From Jeotgalicoccus psychrophilus DSM 19085 (lineage in GTDB: Bacteria; Bacillota; Bacilli; Staphylococcales; Salinicoccaceae), in assembly GCF_000425845.1 (NCBI RefSeq), contig NZ_AUEF01000007.1:62001-126000 (forward strand): 64,000 nt of DNA, written 5' to 3'. Positions within the stretch are counted from its first letter, which is position 1, and every line of letters starts with the position of its first letter. This document shows, piece by piece, positions 8,621 to 17,106 of the stretch. Below the pieces are notes generated by a model. The model was not told the origin of the DNA. It saw only the letters and a list, made by a program, of their open reading frames with translations, and did not search any database. The translations under genes were made by a program, and so were the position numbers.

Positions 8621-9412
8621 ATGAAGACAAATTTTCATAATTATGCCGAGGAGTATTTTAAACACAGAAATGATATTCCAAGTGTATTTTTTGAAGAACT
8701 GGCTAAGAGAAATGTCGACGTATCAGGAAGCAAAGTTGCAGACATCGGAGCCGGTCCGGGGTTCGTCAGTAAAGCATTGAGCGACTACGGTGCAATTGTC
8801 GATGCAGTTGAACCATCAGAAGAGTTTATTGAAATTGGCAAGAAATATGTCGGCAATGATGACAGAATCAGTTTTACTAAAGGTACTGCGGAAAAAACAG
8901 GCCTCGCAGATGATACGTATGATATTGTTATCGTAATGAGATCCTGGCATTGGTTTGACAGCGAGAAAGCAGCTAAAGAAGCGAGACGTATTCTTAAACC
9001 GGATGGCATTTTAATCGTCGCGGATATCGGATTTAAAGTTTCCAGCAAGATGATGAAAGACTCAATGAAAATTGTTAAGAAAAATTCCAAACACGAAGAA
9101 TTAAAACCAGCCGGATCCAAAGATGATTCAATTCAAAAGATTAATGGTTTCCCTGTTGAATGGTTCAGCGACTGGCGTCATGAAAAATTAGATCTTGAAG
9201 AGTTCTTCAAACATGAATACAAAGTTAAGTTTACAGATCAGGAATGGCTCGGCAGATTGGGTACTTCATCATGGCTTGTCAGCTTTAAAAAGAAACAGAT
9301 GGACAAGACAATGGGAAAAATTGCAGAACTGCTGAATTCCATGGACGACGAGAAAAAACATAAAGTCCCTCACGTATTGAATGTAGCAATATTAAGAAAT
9401 AAACATAAGTAA
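8621..9412 (+). CDS. Class I SAM-dependent methyltransferase
   Basis: A 263-residue protein with the Rossmann methyltransferase signature DIGAGPGFVS (about 41-50), an acidic ribose-binding residue in VEPSEEF, and the RRILKPDGILIVAD segment of the Methyltransf_11 group. It probably methylates a small molecule. A good GGAGGG ribosome binding site precedes the ATG. It is a single-gene unit with its own terminator and an upstream inverted-repeat operator candidate. Confidence 0.85.
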   Translation: MKTNFHNYAEEYFKHRNDIPSVFFEELAKRNVDVSGSKVADIGAGPGFVSKALSDYGAIVDAVEPSEEFIEIGKKYVGNDDRISFTKGTAEKTGLADDTYDIVIVMRSWHWFDSEKAAKEARRILKPDGILIVADIGFKVSSKMMKDSMKIVKKNSKHEELKPAGSKDDSIQKINGFPVEWFSDWRHEKLDLEEFFKHEYKVKFTDQEWLGRLGTSSWLVSFKKKQMDKTMGKIAELLNSMDDEKKHKVPHVLNVAILRNKHK

Positions 9413-9424
9413 TATTTAGGTTAA

Positions 9425-9451
9425 AAAAGGGCGATTATTTCGCTCTTTTTT
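9425..9451 (+). terminator. Terminator of the methyltransferase gene
   Basis: AAAAGGGCGA (9425-9434) pairs with TCGCTCTTTT (9440-9449), giving a 10-base stem with a five-base loop followed by more T residues. Confidence 0.9.
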
Positions 9452-9497
9452 ATTTTTCTGCTCAAAAAATGAAAACGTTTCAATACATAATTAATTA

Positions 9498-9513
9498 ATG
9501 AAAACGATAACAA
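9498..9513 (+). promoter_or_regulatory. Candidate CcpA cre site
   Basis: The 16 bases ATGAAAACGATAACAA match the Bacillota cre consensus WTGNAARCGNWWWCAW at every defined position. The site sits in the 334-base gap between the methyltransferase terminator and a 49-codon gene, about 140 bases before that gene's apparent -35 box. That is upstream of the usual repression position, so it could activate, act on an unseen promoter, or be chance. The rest of this gap is AT-rich with no other gene. Confidence 0.5.
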
Positions 9514-9654
9514 TACGGGTTATTATGCGCAAGAATGAATAATGTATATAAGGTTTAAAAATATATAAAATTTTACTACATTAATTTATTTTTATAAGTG
9601 AATTAACTAAAAATTGGTAATAGATTTACTTTGATAAAATCATCACATAATCTT

Positions 9655-9683
9655 TGAAATACCTTGGTGTATATAGTATTATT
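9655..9683 (+). promoter_or_regulatory. Promoter of the 49-residue protein gene
   Basis: TTGAAA (9655-9660), a 17-base spacer and TATTAT (9678-9683) form a good sigma-A promoter. Transcription would start near 9690, leaving an AT-rich leader of about 57 bases. Confidence 0.65.
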
Positions 9684-9746
9684 AAGATACATAAAAGAGG
9701 TACAGAGAAATACTCTAATATAAAATTTCAAAAAGGAGGACTGAAA

Positions 9747-9896
9747 ATGATTATATCTGATAAACTTACAGCAGAAGTTCGTATGCAGGAATATAAAGAA
9801 ATTGCGTATAATAATTCAATTTTAATAGAGAAGAAAAGTAACGAAAAAGTTAAGCGTCCATTTTTAAATAAATTAATCAGCGCTTTATCTCTGTAA
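9747..9896 (+). CDS. Small basic protein of unknown function (49 residues)
   Basis: This short frame has its own promoter (9655-9683), a very strong ribosome binding site (AAAAAGGAGGACTGAAA before the ATG) and its own terminator (9918-9949), so it is an isolated transcription unit. The product starts MIISDKLTAEVRMQEYKEIA and ends PFLNKLISALSL; it is Lys/Glu-rich with no clear membrane segment, and its C-terminal stretch could be amphipathic. I recognise no family. A longer upstream start at 9654 lacks a ribosome binding site. Confidence 0.65.
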   Translation: MIISDKLTAEVRMQEYKEIAYNNSILIEKKSNEKVKRPFLNKLISALSL

Positions 9897-9917
9897 TACC
9901 AGTTAAATATAAATGTT

Positions 9918-9949
9918 GCCATTCCTGAAGAGAGAGGAATGGCTTTTTT
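9918..9949 (+). terminator. Terminator of the 49-residue protein gene
   Basis: GCCATTCCT (9918-9926) pairs with AGGAATGGC (9935-9943), followed by six T residues. It lies just before the stop codon of the convergent VOC gene. Confidence 0.9.
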
Positions 9950-9953
9950 GTGT

Positions 9954-10331
9954 TTAAATTAAATTTAATTGCCACGATACACCGAACTGATCCTGAATCC
10001 ATGCATAGCGTTTACTCACGTTATAGTCATCCAGCGGAATATGAATGGCTCCATTTTTCTTCAGCTTTCTGTACAGCAGTTCAATTTCATTTAAATTTTC
10101 ACATTCAATATAGATAGACATACTTGGCGTAAATGTGAATTCAGAAGGTACTTCTGAATCGCGAATCATCAGATGCATTTCACCGATGCGTATAATTGCC
10201 TGCTGTACTTTATTTGAATCTGTATAGTTCACAAGCTGGATAATATCGAAGTGATGGAACACCTCTTTATAGTATTCAAGTGCTTCAAAGGCACGTCCCT
10301 CAAACGTTAGGAAGGGCATTGCTGCTCTCAT
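9954..10331 (-). CDS. VOC family protein (PhnB/YjdN-like)
   Basis: A 125-residue protein of the glyoxalase/VOC fold, PhnB-like subgroup. MPFLTFEGRAFEALEYYKEVF, the internal SIYIECENLNEIELLYRKL helix-strand unit and the C-terminal YAWIQDQFGVSWQLN segment are typical. Members bind metal or small molecules and often have unknown substrates. A strong AAAGGGGGAAAATAAA ribosome binding site precedes the ATG. It is a single gene convergent with the 49-codon gene. Confidence 0.85.
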   Translation of the reverse strand: MRAAMPFLTFEGRAFEALEYYKEVFHHFDIIQLVNYTDSNKVQQAIIRIGEMHLMIRDSEVPSEFTFTPSMSIYIECENLNEIELLYRKLKKNGAIHIPLDDYNVSKRYAWIQDQFGVSWQLNLI

Positions 10332-10392
10332 TTTATTTTCCCCCTTTACAACTGATATAGTATTGTTTACAATTTTATGAGAACAGACTGAT

Positions 10393-10408
10393 ACAGTTTA
10401 AAAACTGT
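10393..10408. promoter_or_regulatory. Inverted repeat upstream of the methionine-type importer
   Basis: ACAGTTT-AA-AAACTGT is a perfect 16-base palindrome 62 bases before metN, and a further AACAGTTT half-site lies near 10430. No SAM riboswitch or T-box is apparent here, so the palindrome is the best candidate for control of the operon. The regulator is unknown. Confidence 0.4.
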
Positions 10409-10469
10409 TACATATCTATATTTTATTATAACAGTTTGCTGCAGATGAAATTTGCAAAGGAGGCATTAA

Positions 10470-11207
10470 ATGATTGCGTTAAATGGTGTTGTTAAACAGT
10501 ACCAGGGCCAAAGTGGACCTTTCAGTGCTTTGGATAATATATCTGTTCACATAAAAGAAAGTGAAAAATTCGGTATTATCGGTGAGAGCGGATCGGGCAA
10601 GTCGACGCTTCTCCGCATGATTAATGCTTTAGAAACACCGGACGATGGAACAGTAATAGTAGATGGCGAAAATGTCAGCAGCCTGTCAGCGAAACAGTTA
10701 AGAAAATACCGCAAAAAAATAGGCATGATTTTTCAGCAGTTCAATTTGCTGAATAATAAGACAGTGGTGGAAAATATAATGCTGCCGTTAAAACTGCATA
10801 ATTTTGAATCTTCTTTAAATATCGATGAAGTCTTGGCATTCGTCGGTTTGAGCGATAAGAAAGATAACTATCCGGGACAGCTGTCAGGCGGTCAGAAACA
10901 GCGTGTCGGCATTGCCCGCGCTTTAATTACGAATCCGAAAATCCTGCTGTGCGATGAGCCAACCAGTGCGCTGGATGAAAAAACAACGGACGAGATTGTC
11001 AGCGTGCTGAAACGTGCACACGAAGTATACGGAATGACGATTGTCGTCGTGACCCATGAATTGAATGTGATTAAGCAATTATGCGACCGGACACTGGTAC
11101 TGGAAGAGGGCAGAATAATCGATACAATCGATATAAAACCGTCAGCTCATGCATTGTCGGACGCCTCATATTATGACCGTATAGTAGAGGTGCTGAAAAA
11201 TGAGTGA
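10470..11207 (+). CDS. metN: Methionine-type ABC importer ATPase, short form
   Basis: A 245-residue ATPase with Walker A GESGSGKST (about 36-44), an LSGGQKQRVGIARAL signature and Walker B ILLCDEPTSALDE, resembling MetN. Typical MetN is about 340 residues because of a C-terminal NIL/ACT domain that binds methionine and shuts the transporter down; that domain is absent here. The gene starts behind GGAGG and overlaps metI by eight bases. The MetI and MetQ-like neighbours support the assignment, but the substrate could be another amino acid. Confidence 0.85.
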   Translation: MIALNGVVKQYQGQSGPFSALDNISVHIKESEKFGIIGESGSGKSTLLRMINALETPDDGTVIVDGENVSSLSAKQLRKYRKKIGMIFQQFNLLNNKTVVENIMLPLKLHNFESSLNIDEVLAFVGLSDKKDNYPGQLSGGQKQRVGIARALITNPKILLCDEPTSALDEKTTDEIVSVLKRAHEVYGMTIVVVTHELNVIKQLCDRTLVLEEGRIIDTIDIKPSAHALSDASYYDRIVEVLKNE

Positions 11208-11886
11208 GATAATATCAATTTATTTTGAGCGTGTTGCAGAATACTGGCCGAACTTATTAACCAGTTTGAATGAAACAGGAATTATGATGGGTTTCGCAAT
11301 GGTTGCAGCAATAGTACTCGGACTGCCGCTCGGAACACTGCTTTACTTAACAGATAAAGATAAACCGTTACATAACAAATTTATTTACCATACGGCGAAC
11401 GTTGTCGTAAATATCGTGCGGTCATTTCCATTTCTGCTGCTCGTTATTGCGATGCAGCCGCTGATACGGGAAGTTTACGGCCGGGCCACCGGAGACCCTG
11501 TTGCTGCATCATTTCCTCTGATGGTCATCGCGATTGCACTGTATGCAAGATTTGTGCAGCAGTCTCTTCTCGATGTGCCAAAAGGTGTTGTTGAAACAGC
11601 ACAGGCGCTTGGAGCGTCAATACCGCAGCTGGTTTACCGATTCTTATTTGTAGAGGCAAGAAGCTCTCTAATCATCGGCTTCTCCACTGCGTTTGTAAGT
11701 TTTATTTCCTACTCAACAATAATGGGTGTTGTCGGAGGCGGGGGTATTGGTGACTTTGCAATCCGTTACGGTTATCAGCGCTATGAAACAGACATTATGT
11801 ACACTGCGATTGTTATTATTATTATCTTTGTGCAGATTGCGCAGTGGTTCGGTTTATGGCTGGCAAGAAAAATAGATAAAAGATAA
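11200..11886 (+). CDS. metI: Methionine-type ABC importer permease
   Basis: A 228-residue permease with about five helices and the EAA loop (VVETAQALGASIPQLVYRFL, about residues 128-147) that docks onto the ATPase. Length and layout match MetI. It overlaps metN by eight bases and is followed after 12 bases by the first binding lipoprotein. Confidence 0.9.
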   Translation: MSEIISIYFERVAEYWPNLLTSLNETGIMMGFAMVAAIVLGLPLGTLLYLTDKDKPLHNKFIYHTANVVVNIVRSFPFLLLVIAMQPLIREVYGRATGDPVAASFPLMVIAIALYARFVQQSLLDVPKGVVETAQALGASIPQLVYRFLFVEARSSLIIGFSTAFVSFISYSTIMGVVGGGGIGDFAIRYGYQRYETDIMYTAIVIIIIFVQIAQWFGLWLARKIDKR

Positions 11887-11898
11887 AAGGGGATTAGT

Positions 11899-12729
11899 AT
11901 GATGAACAGAAAGTATTGGTTAGTGAGTGTTTTAAGTGCTTTTGTTTTAATGTTGGCAGCATGCGGCAATGGGGAAGAAACTGTTGAAGAAGATAATGAG
12001 ATTACAGTTGTCGCACAGACGACACCAATGACGGATGTTGTTGAAATTGTCGCAGAAAATATCGATGAGCCCTACACGGTTAAGCTGGTAGAAGTTGCAG
12101 ATAACATTCAGTACAATGAAGCAGTATTTAACGATGAAGCTGATGCAAGTTTCGCACAGCATGAACCGTTTATGGAACAGTTCAACGAAGAAAGTGATGC
12201 GGATTTAGTTGCAATGGAAGAGATTTATAATGCAATTGTCGGTTTCTATTCACCGGTATACGATTCAATCGATGAGCTGGAAGACGGGGCAGAAGTTGCA
12301 ATTCCGAGCGATCCAACAAACGAAGCACGTGCATTGATGATACTCGATGAAGCAGGAATTATTACATTGGCTGACGACGTTACTTTCGAAGCATCTGTCG
12401 ATGATATTGAAGAAAACCCTAAAGACCTTAAATTTACACATGTTGATCTGCTTAACTTAAGCGCATCTTATGAAGACGGCATTCCGTTAGTCTTTAACTA
12501 TCCAACTTACATTGAGCCTATCGGCTTAACTCCTGAAGATGCAGTGCTGCTTGAAGACGATGATGAAAATACATTCGCACTACGCGTTGTTGCACGAGAA
12601 GGCAATGCAGATTCAGATAAAATCAAAGCGTTAAACAAAGCATTCACATCACAGGAGGTTTACGATTTCCTTGATGAACTTGCAGGAAAAGCACATCTTG
12701 AGCCTGCATTTGAACCAGGTGAGGAATAA
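11899..12729 (+). CDS. metQ: MetQ-like substrate-binding lipoprotein, copy 1
   Basis: A 276-residue NlpA/MetQ family lipoprotein with a signal peptide and lipobox LAAC (Cys about residue 22). The core has the family segments DNIQYNEAVFNDEADASFAQHEPF and ENPKDLKF. It would capture methionine or a related amino acid outside the membrane. The next gene is a paralogue beginning at the base after this stop codon, so the operon carries two receptors for one permease. Confidence 0.9.
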   Translation: MMNRKYWLVSVLSAFVLMLAACGNGEETVEEDNEITVVAQTTPMTDVVEIVAENIDEPYTVKLVEVADNIQYNEAVFNDEADASFAQHEPFMEQFNEESDADLVAMEEIYNAIVGFYSPVYDSIDELEDGAEVAIPSDPTNEARALMILDEAGIITLADDVTFEASVDDIEENPKDLKFTHVDLLNLSASYEDGIPLVFNYPTYIEPIGLTPEDAVLLEDDDENTFALRVVAREGNADSDKIKALNKAFTSQEVYDFLDELAGKAHLEPAFEPGEE

Positions 12730-13560
12730 ATGAAGAAACTATTTCCATTATTCCTTATACTGACACTCTTCCTTGCAGCGTGCGGAAATGATGAAGAAAG
12801 TGCATCATCAGAAGAAGATACACATATCGTTATCGCTTCTCAATCTGAACCGCTGACATCTATGGTTGAAGTAGCGGCTGAAGTAATTGAAGAACCGTAT
12901 ACGATGGAGCTGCTGCCAGTAAACGACAATATTCAATATAATGAAGCAACATTTAATGATGAAGTCGACGGCAGTCTGAGCCAGCACGAACTGTATATGG
13001 AAGGTTTTAATGAAGAAGCGGGTGCTGATCTGGTTGCAATTCAGCCGGCTTACATTTCCAATGTCGGCTTTTACTCACCAGTTTACGATTCTATCGAAGA
13101 GATAGAAAATGGTGCAGAGGTCGCAATTCTAAGTGATCCGCCGAACGAAGCTCGTGCACTGCTGATTTTAGACAGTGCAGGAATCATTACTCTGGCTGAG
13201 GATACAGGAATCGATGCAGCAGTATCGGATATTGTTGAAAATCCTAAAGATCTTCAATTTACACCAGTCGACCTGTTTAACTTAACAGCAGCATACGAAG
13301 ATGGTGTAGAACTGGTATTTGAACACCCCAACTTAATTGCGAATATCGGACTTTATCCGAAAGATGCAATTCTACTTGAGGATGAAGACGAAAAAAGATT
13401 TGCCTTCCAGCTGGTAACGCGTGAAGGCAAAGCAGATAGTAAAAAAATGCAGGCGGCAAAACGTGCGCTGGCATCTCAAGAAGTTTACGACCTCTTAATG
13501 GAGGAATCTGAACACGAGATGTTTACACCGGCGTTTGAACCTGGTCAGCCTGCAGAATAA
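12730..13560 (+). CDS. MetQ-like substrate-binding lipoprotein, copy 2
   Basis: A 276-residue paralogue of the preceding lipoprotein with its own signal peptide and lipobox LAAC (Cys about residue 18). The two align end to end (DNIQYNEA, VGFYSPVYDSI, ENPKDL and the C-terminal PAFEPG are shared), pointing to tandem duplication. Ligand-region differences include DADASFAQHEPF versus DGSLSQHELY, so the two may bind different ligands, for example methionine forms or methionine-containing peptides. The ATG directly follows the previous stop, suggesting translational coupling. Confidence 0.88.
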   Translation: MKKLFPLFLILTLFLAACGNDEESASSEEDTHIVIASQSEPLTSMVEVAAEVIEEPYTMELLPVNDNIQYNEATFNDEVDGSLSQHELYMEGFNEEAGADLVAIQPAYISNVGFYSPVYDSIEEIENGAEVAILSDPPNEARALLILDSAGIITLAEDTGIDAAVSDIVENPKDLQFTPVDLFNLTAAYEDGVELVFEHPNLIANIGLYPKDAILLEDEDEKRFAFQLVTREGKADSKKMQAAKRALASQEVYDLLMEESEHEMFTPAFEPGQPAE

Positions 13561-13570
13561 ATTTTTAATG

Positions 13571-13609
13571 AAAGCACCGAGTTTGACCTCCCTTACTCGG
13601 TGCTTTTTT
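13571..13609 (+). terminator. Terminator of the metNIQ operon
   Basis: AAAGCACCGAGT (13571-13582) pairs with ACTCGGTGCTTT (13595-13606), a 12-base stem followed by T residues. Confidence 0.92.
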
Positions 13610-13668
13610 ATTTTGTTCAAATATTGTTATAATTAAGAAAACGCATACATTTCAAGGGGGATTATTGC

Positions 13669-14625
13669 ATGTCAGTCACAGAAAAGCTTAAACAGTTTAA
13701 AGAAGAAATAGGAAAAGTAATTATCGGGCAGGATAAAGTGATTGAACTGGTATTCATCAGTTTGATTCAGGAAGGGCATATATTATTCGACAGTGTGCCG
13801 GGAACCGGGAAAACGGTATTGTCTAAAGCTGTCGCCGGGACAGTTGACGGGAAGTTTTCCCGTATTCAGTTTACGCCGGATGTATTGCCGACGGATATTA
13901 CGGGAATGAATATGTATAATCCGAAAACACAGAGTTTTGATTTAAGGATGGGACCGGTGAATACAAATGTTCTGCTGGCTGATGAAATAAACAGAGCAAC
14001 GCCGAGAACGCAGTCGGCACTGCTTGAAGTGATGGAAGAGCGTCAGGTAACGATTGACGGGGAGCGGGTTGAACTCGATGATTTATTTATCGTGCTGGCA
14101 ACGCAGAATCCAATTGAATCGAGACAGGGTACATTTGACTTGCCGGAAGCCCAGATGGACCGTTTTCTGATGAAGATTACACTGAGCTATCCCGAACGGA
14201 ATGAAGAACTGATGATGCTGGATATGCAAAGAGGTAAAAATTCTGTTACTGTCAATCCGGTGTTTACGAGGGAAGAAATTATGAATCTTCGCAAACAAGC
14301 AGCTGAAATACGTATTAACGATGCAGTGAAAGAATACATAATTGATATAGTGCAGGAGACGCGTGAGCATAAACATACGGCTCTCGGTGTCTCACCCAGG
14401 GGAACACTTGGTTTAATGCGTGCCGGGATGGGGGTTGCACTGATTAATAATCGTGACTACGTCACACCTGAAGATATTAAATATGCTGCACCTTATGTGC
14501 TGTCTCACCGGATAGTGCTTAATATAGAAGGGATGACACTCACTACGGGTGAGGGGCTGATTCAGGATATTTTAAATGATGTGCCTGTGCCGGTGGAATT
14601 TGGAGTGAGTCGTGATGAGGTATAA
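13669..14625 (+). CDS. MoxR-family AAA+ ATPase
   Basis: A 318-residue MoxR ATPase with Walker A in DSVPGTGKTVLSKA (about 40-53), Walker B LLADEINRATPRTQSALLE and the sensor stretch ATQNPIESRQGTFDLPEAQ. MoxR proteins act as chaperones for maturation of metal- or membrane-associated protein complexes. It opens a three-gene operon with a DUF58 protein and a membrane protein, a conserved arrangement of unknown exact role. The start follows AAGGGGG. It overlaps the next gene by 11 bases. Confidence 0.93.
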   Translation: MSVTEKLKQFKEEIGKVIIGQDKVIELVFISLIQEGHILFDSVPGTGKTVLSKAVAGTVDGKFSRIQFTPDVLPTDITGMNMYNPKTQSFDLRMGPVNTNVLLADEINRATPRTQSALLEVMEERQVTIDGERVELDDLFIVLATQNPIESRQGTFDLPEAQMDRFLMKITLSYPERNEELMMLDMQRGKNSVTVNPVFTREEIMNLRKQAAEIRINDAVKEYIIDIVQETREHKHTALGVSPRGTLGLMRAGMGVALINNRDYVTPEDIKYAAPYVLSHRIVLNIEGMTLTTGEGLIQDILNDVPVPVEFGVSRDEV

Positions 14626-15823
14626 ATACGACTACAGCGAAGCGCCTGCTGCGGCACTTTTTGCAGTTGTGGCTGCTGTACTGATTATTTTTGATATATT
14701 TTATGCTGCAACATTGAATCACTACATCGTATTTATACTCGGGATTATATTATCCGGTATGGTGCTGAACAGAATTTACGAAAAAAATGTTATGAAAAAT
14801 ATGAAGATCGATATTATTAACGATGAGGTCAGGCATTATAAAGGCGAGTCCGGAGTGGTAAAAATCCGCATCGCACAAAGTGGAATAATGCCGGTGTTAG
14901 GTGCGGAAATGACAATCACTGCCGGTAATGATATTAAATTTACTAAGGACCAGGCCTTAAAGATACGCCAGCAGACCGAAACTAAGGCAGTATTTACAGT
15001 ACTGCCGAAAAAAGAAACTGTTATTGAAGTACCGTATACCGCAGCCAGGCGCGGAGTGAGTTATATCGTTGAGAGCCGTATAAAGATTCCGCGTATATTC
15101 GGTTTCGGGCATATGGATTTAAAACAAGTCGGTCCGGCAAAACATGAGATTATGATTTACCCTGATAAGTTTGCTGTCCATAATGAACCGATTAAATTCA
15201 AAATAGCGCAGGGACTGTTTAAAAATAATGAATCGCTGTATAACGATCCGCTTTTAACACTCGGCAACAGAGAGTATATGGATATGGATTCCTTCAGGGA
15301 TATCAATTGGAAACAGTCAGCAAAAACCGGCAGTCTGCAGTCGAAAATTTACGAGAAGACAACTTATACCGAGTGGCTGATTCTTGTTAATCTGCGTTCT
15401 GAATCTGTTTTTGCTCCGCCTAAAAATATTGAAACGATATTTGAAAAACTTAGTTTTTTAACAGGGGAAATAGCAAAGGAAGATATTACGTACAGTCTGA
15501 TTGCGAATATGAAGACTTTCGATGAAGGCAGTTATTTCAGAATTGATGAGTTAAATGGGATTAAGAGTTACAGGCCTGTGCTGGAGGCACTGGCAAAAAT
15601 TAAAACAGTTACTTTTACGATAGCGTTTGAACGGTTTTTAAATCATGTCAGACTGTATGAAAAAGTACCGTCGCATATTATTTTTACAGGAGAGACGGAT
15701 GCTCTGATTGACAGAGAGCTTGCGTATTTTTTACATCGGGGCATCACTGTATACCAGCTGAATGAAAATGGACTCGAACGCTACGGGAAAAAAGCGGCTG
15801 CAGCTAAGGCGGTGACTCTATGA
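14615..15823 (+). CDS. DUF58 family protein
   Basis: A 402-residue protein with two N-terminal membrane helices (about 14-54) and a C-terminal DUF58 domain marked by REYMDMDSFRDINWKQSA, the family REY...D..R.I.W..SA pattern. DUF58 proteins are partners of MoxR ATPases and probably carry a von Willebrand-like fold. The ATG at 14615 is used; an adjacent GTG at 14612 is equally close to the GGAG. It overlaps moxR and, by four bases, the next gene. Confidence 0.88.
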   Translation: MRYKYDYSEAPAAALFAVVAAVLIIFDIFYAATLNHYIVFILGIILSGMVLNRIYEKNVMKNMKIDIINDEVRHYKGESGVVKIRIAQSGIMPVLGAEMTITAGNDIKFTKDQALKIRQQTETKAVFTVLPKKETVIEVPYTAARRGVSYIVESRIKIPRIFGFGHMDLKQVGPAKHEIMIYPDKFAVHNEPIKFKIAQGLFKNNESLYNDPLLTLGNREYMDMDSFRDINWKQSAKTGSLQSKIYEKTTYTEWLILVNLRSESVFAPPKNIETIFEKLSFLTGEIAKEDITYSLIANMKTFDEGSYFRIDELNGIKSYRPVLEALAKIKTVTFTIAFERFLNHVRLYEKVPSHIIFTGETDALIDRELAYFLHRGITVYQLNENGLERYGKKAAAAKAVTL

Positions 15824-17013
15824 ACAGAGTAAAGTACTATTCGCATTTTGTATTTTATTTCATAGTGGAAATGTTCGTTCCGGTTTTTATCGGAATCCTG
15901 ATTAATATTCATAATACCGCAGCACATGAGAGTCATGTCCTGCCGCTCGCTGCGGTTCTTTTAGTACTGCTGGTGCTGAGTCATATTATTGCGGGGAGAT
16001 GGCAGTTATCCTATGTGTACTTTCTCGTACCGTTCGGAATTTTGCTGTTAATGATTTTTGGATCCTACTGGCTGACAGCTTTTTTAGTAACGGGTTTTGC
16101 AGTATGGACGCTCGAACAGCTGCACGATAATATTAACAATCATTATAACGATAAGATGCTGATAATCATGCTCGTGCTTCTTATTATAATTAATCTGATT
16201 AATACACCGGTTTTACAAGCACATCAGCTGCTCATTCATTTAACTGCTATCGGCATGTTTGTGTTCTACTTTTTAGGAAGAATTATTATGCTGATGACAG
16301 GAAGCGGCTACCGGTTCAGTTCAAGGATACAAATATTTATAATGTCGTCACTCTTATTAATCGGTGCAGCTGCATTGTTTACAGGTTTGTATAAGTACGC
16401 TGTATTTGCTATTCATACAATATTTATCTTTCTATTAAACGGGTTTATTATGCTGCTGAGACCATTCTTCTCATATTTAGAAACGGTAGAGTTTAAATTC
16501 CCCGAGATGGAACAGGAGCAGATGGAAGTGAATGAAGACGGCGATGCTGTAGAGGAGTCATTTGAGGGGACCGCTGCGCTCGGTAATGTGCCCGTAATGA
16601 CGATTTTATTAATACTGCTTGCTGTCGTTATTACAATCTTCCTTATAATGTACTTTAAGAAACGAAGCAGTCCAAAAAAAGAAAGTTCTGAAGCTGCGGC
16701 ATACAAAACGTTTGTGACAGACGGCAGTCTTGAAAATTATAAAGAAAAGGGCAGAGCACCCGACAGTAAAGTAAGAAAACAGTATTATGCTTTTGAGAAA
16801 TGGCTCGCTAAAAGAGATCTTGGACGTTATCACGGGGAAACAATCGATGAGTGGGTAACGAGAGTCGGACTCACTGAAGAAATAGATGAAGGTATGCTGG
16901 AACGTTATAAAAAATACCGTTATGACAGCAAAGAATTAACGTCAGAGGAATTCGGTGAATTTAAAGAAATGATTAAGGATTTTAAGAAGAAACTCGTCAT
17001 TAAAAACAATTAA
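15820..17013 (+). CDS. Multi-pass membrane protein, third gene of the MoxR operon
   Basis: A 397-residue protein with about seven helices in residues 10-225, an acidic loop rich in Glu and Asp (about 226-255), an eighth helix (about 259-280) and a charged cytoplasmic tail resembling DUF4129. In related operons the third gene often carries a transglutaminase domain between the helices; I see no Cys-His-Asp core here, so this is a shortened version. ATGA overlap with the DUF58 gene indicates translational coupling. Function is unknown. Confidence 0.8.
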   Translation: MNRVKYYSHFVFYFIVEMFVPVFIGILINIHNTAAHESHVLPLAAVLLVLLVLSHIIAGRWQLSYVYFLVPFGILLLMIFGSYWLTAFLVTGFAVWTLEQLHDNINNHYNDKMLIIMLVLLIIINLINTPVLQAHQLLIHLTAIGMFVFYFLGRIIMLMTGSGYRFSSRIQIFIMSSLLLIGAAALFTGLYKYAVFAIHTIFIFLLNGFIMLLRPFFSYLETVEFKFPEMEQEQMEVNEDGDAVEESFEGTAALGNVPVMTILLILLAVVITIFLIMYFKKRSSPKKESSEAAAYKTFVTDGSLENYKEKGRAPDSKVRKQYYAFEKWLAKRDLGRYHGETIDEWVTRVGLTEEIDEGMLERYKKYRYDSKELTSEEFGEFKEMIKDFKKKLVIKNN

Positions 17014-17055
17014 TTCAGAAAATTCCTGCTATGGAAACGTAATCATATTTATTTA

Positions 17056-17084
17056 TTGTTTGAATTGTCGTATAATTCGAACAA
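17056..17084. promoter_or_regulatory. Inverted repeat overlapping a -10 box
   Basis: TTGTTTGAATT (17056-17066) and AATTCGAACAA (17074-17084) form an 11-base dyad with one mismatch around a 7-base centre. TATAAT (17071-17076) of the likely promoter for the next operon lies inside it, which is what a repressor operator would do. Confidence 0.5.
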
Positions 17085-17106
17085 TACCTTAAAAGGGGGA
17101 AGAAAT

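Noticed and set aside
9474-9489. A second cre site (TGAAAACGTTTCAAT region)
   Set aside because: The right half is one base short of the consensus spacing, so it was not listed as a feature.
10345-10469. SAM riboswitch or T-box for the metNIQ operon
   Set aside because: Only about 120 bases, with no conserved S-box or T-box core; only a palindrome is seen.
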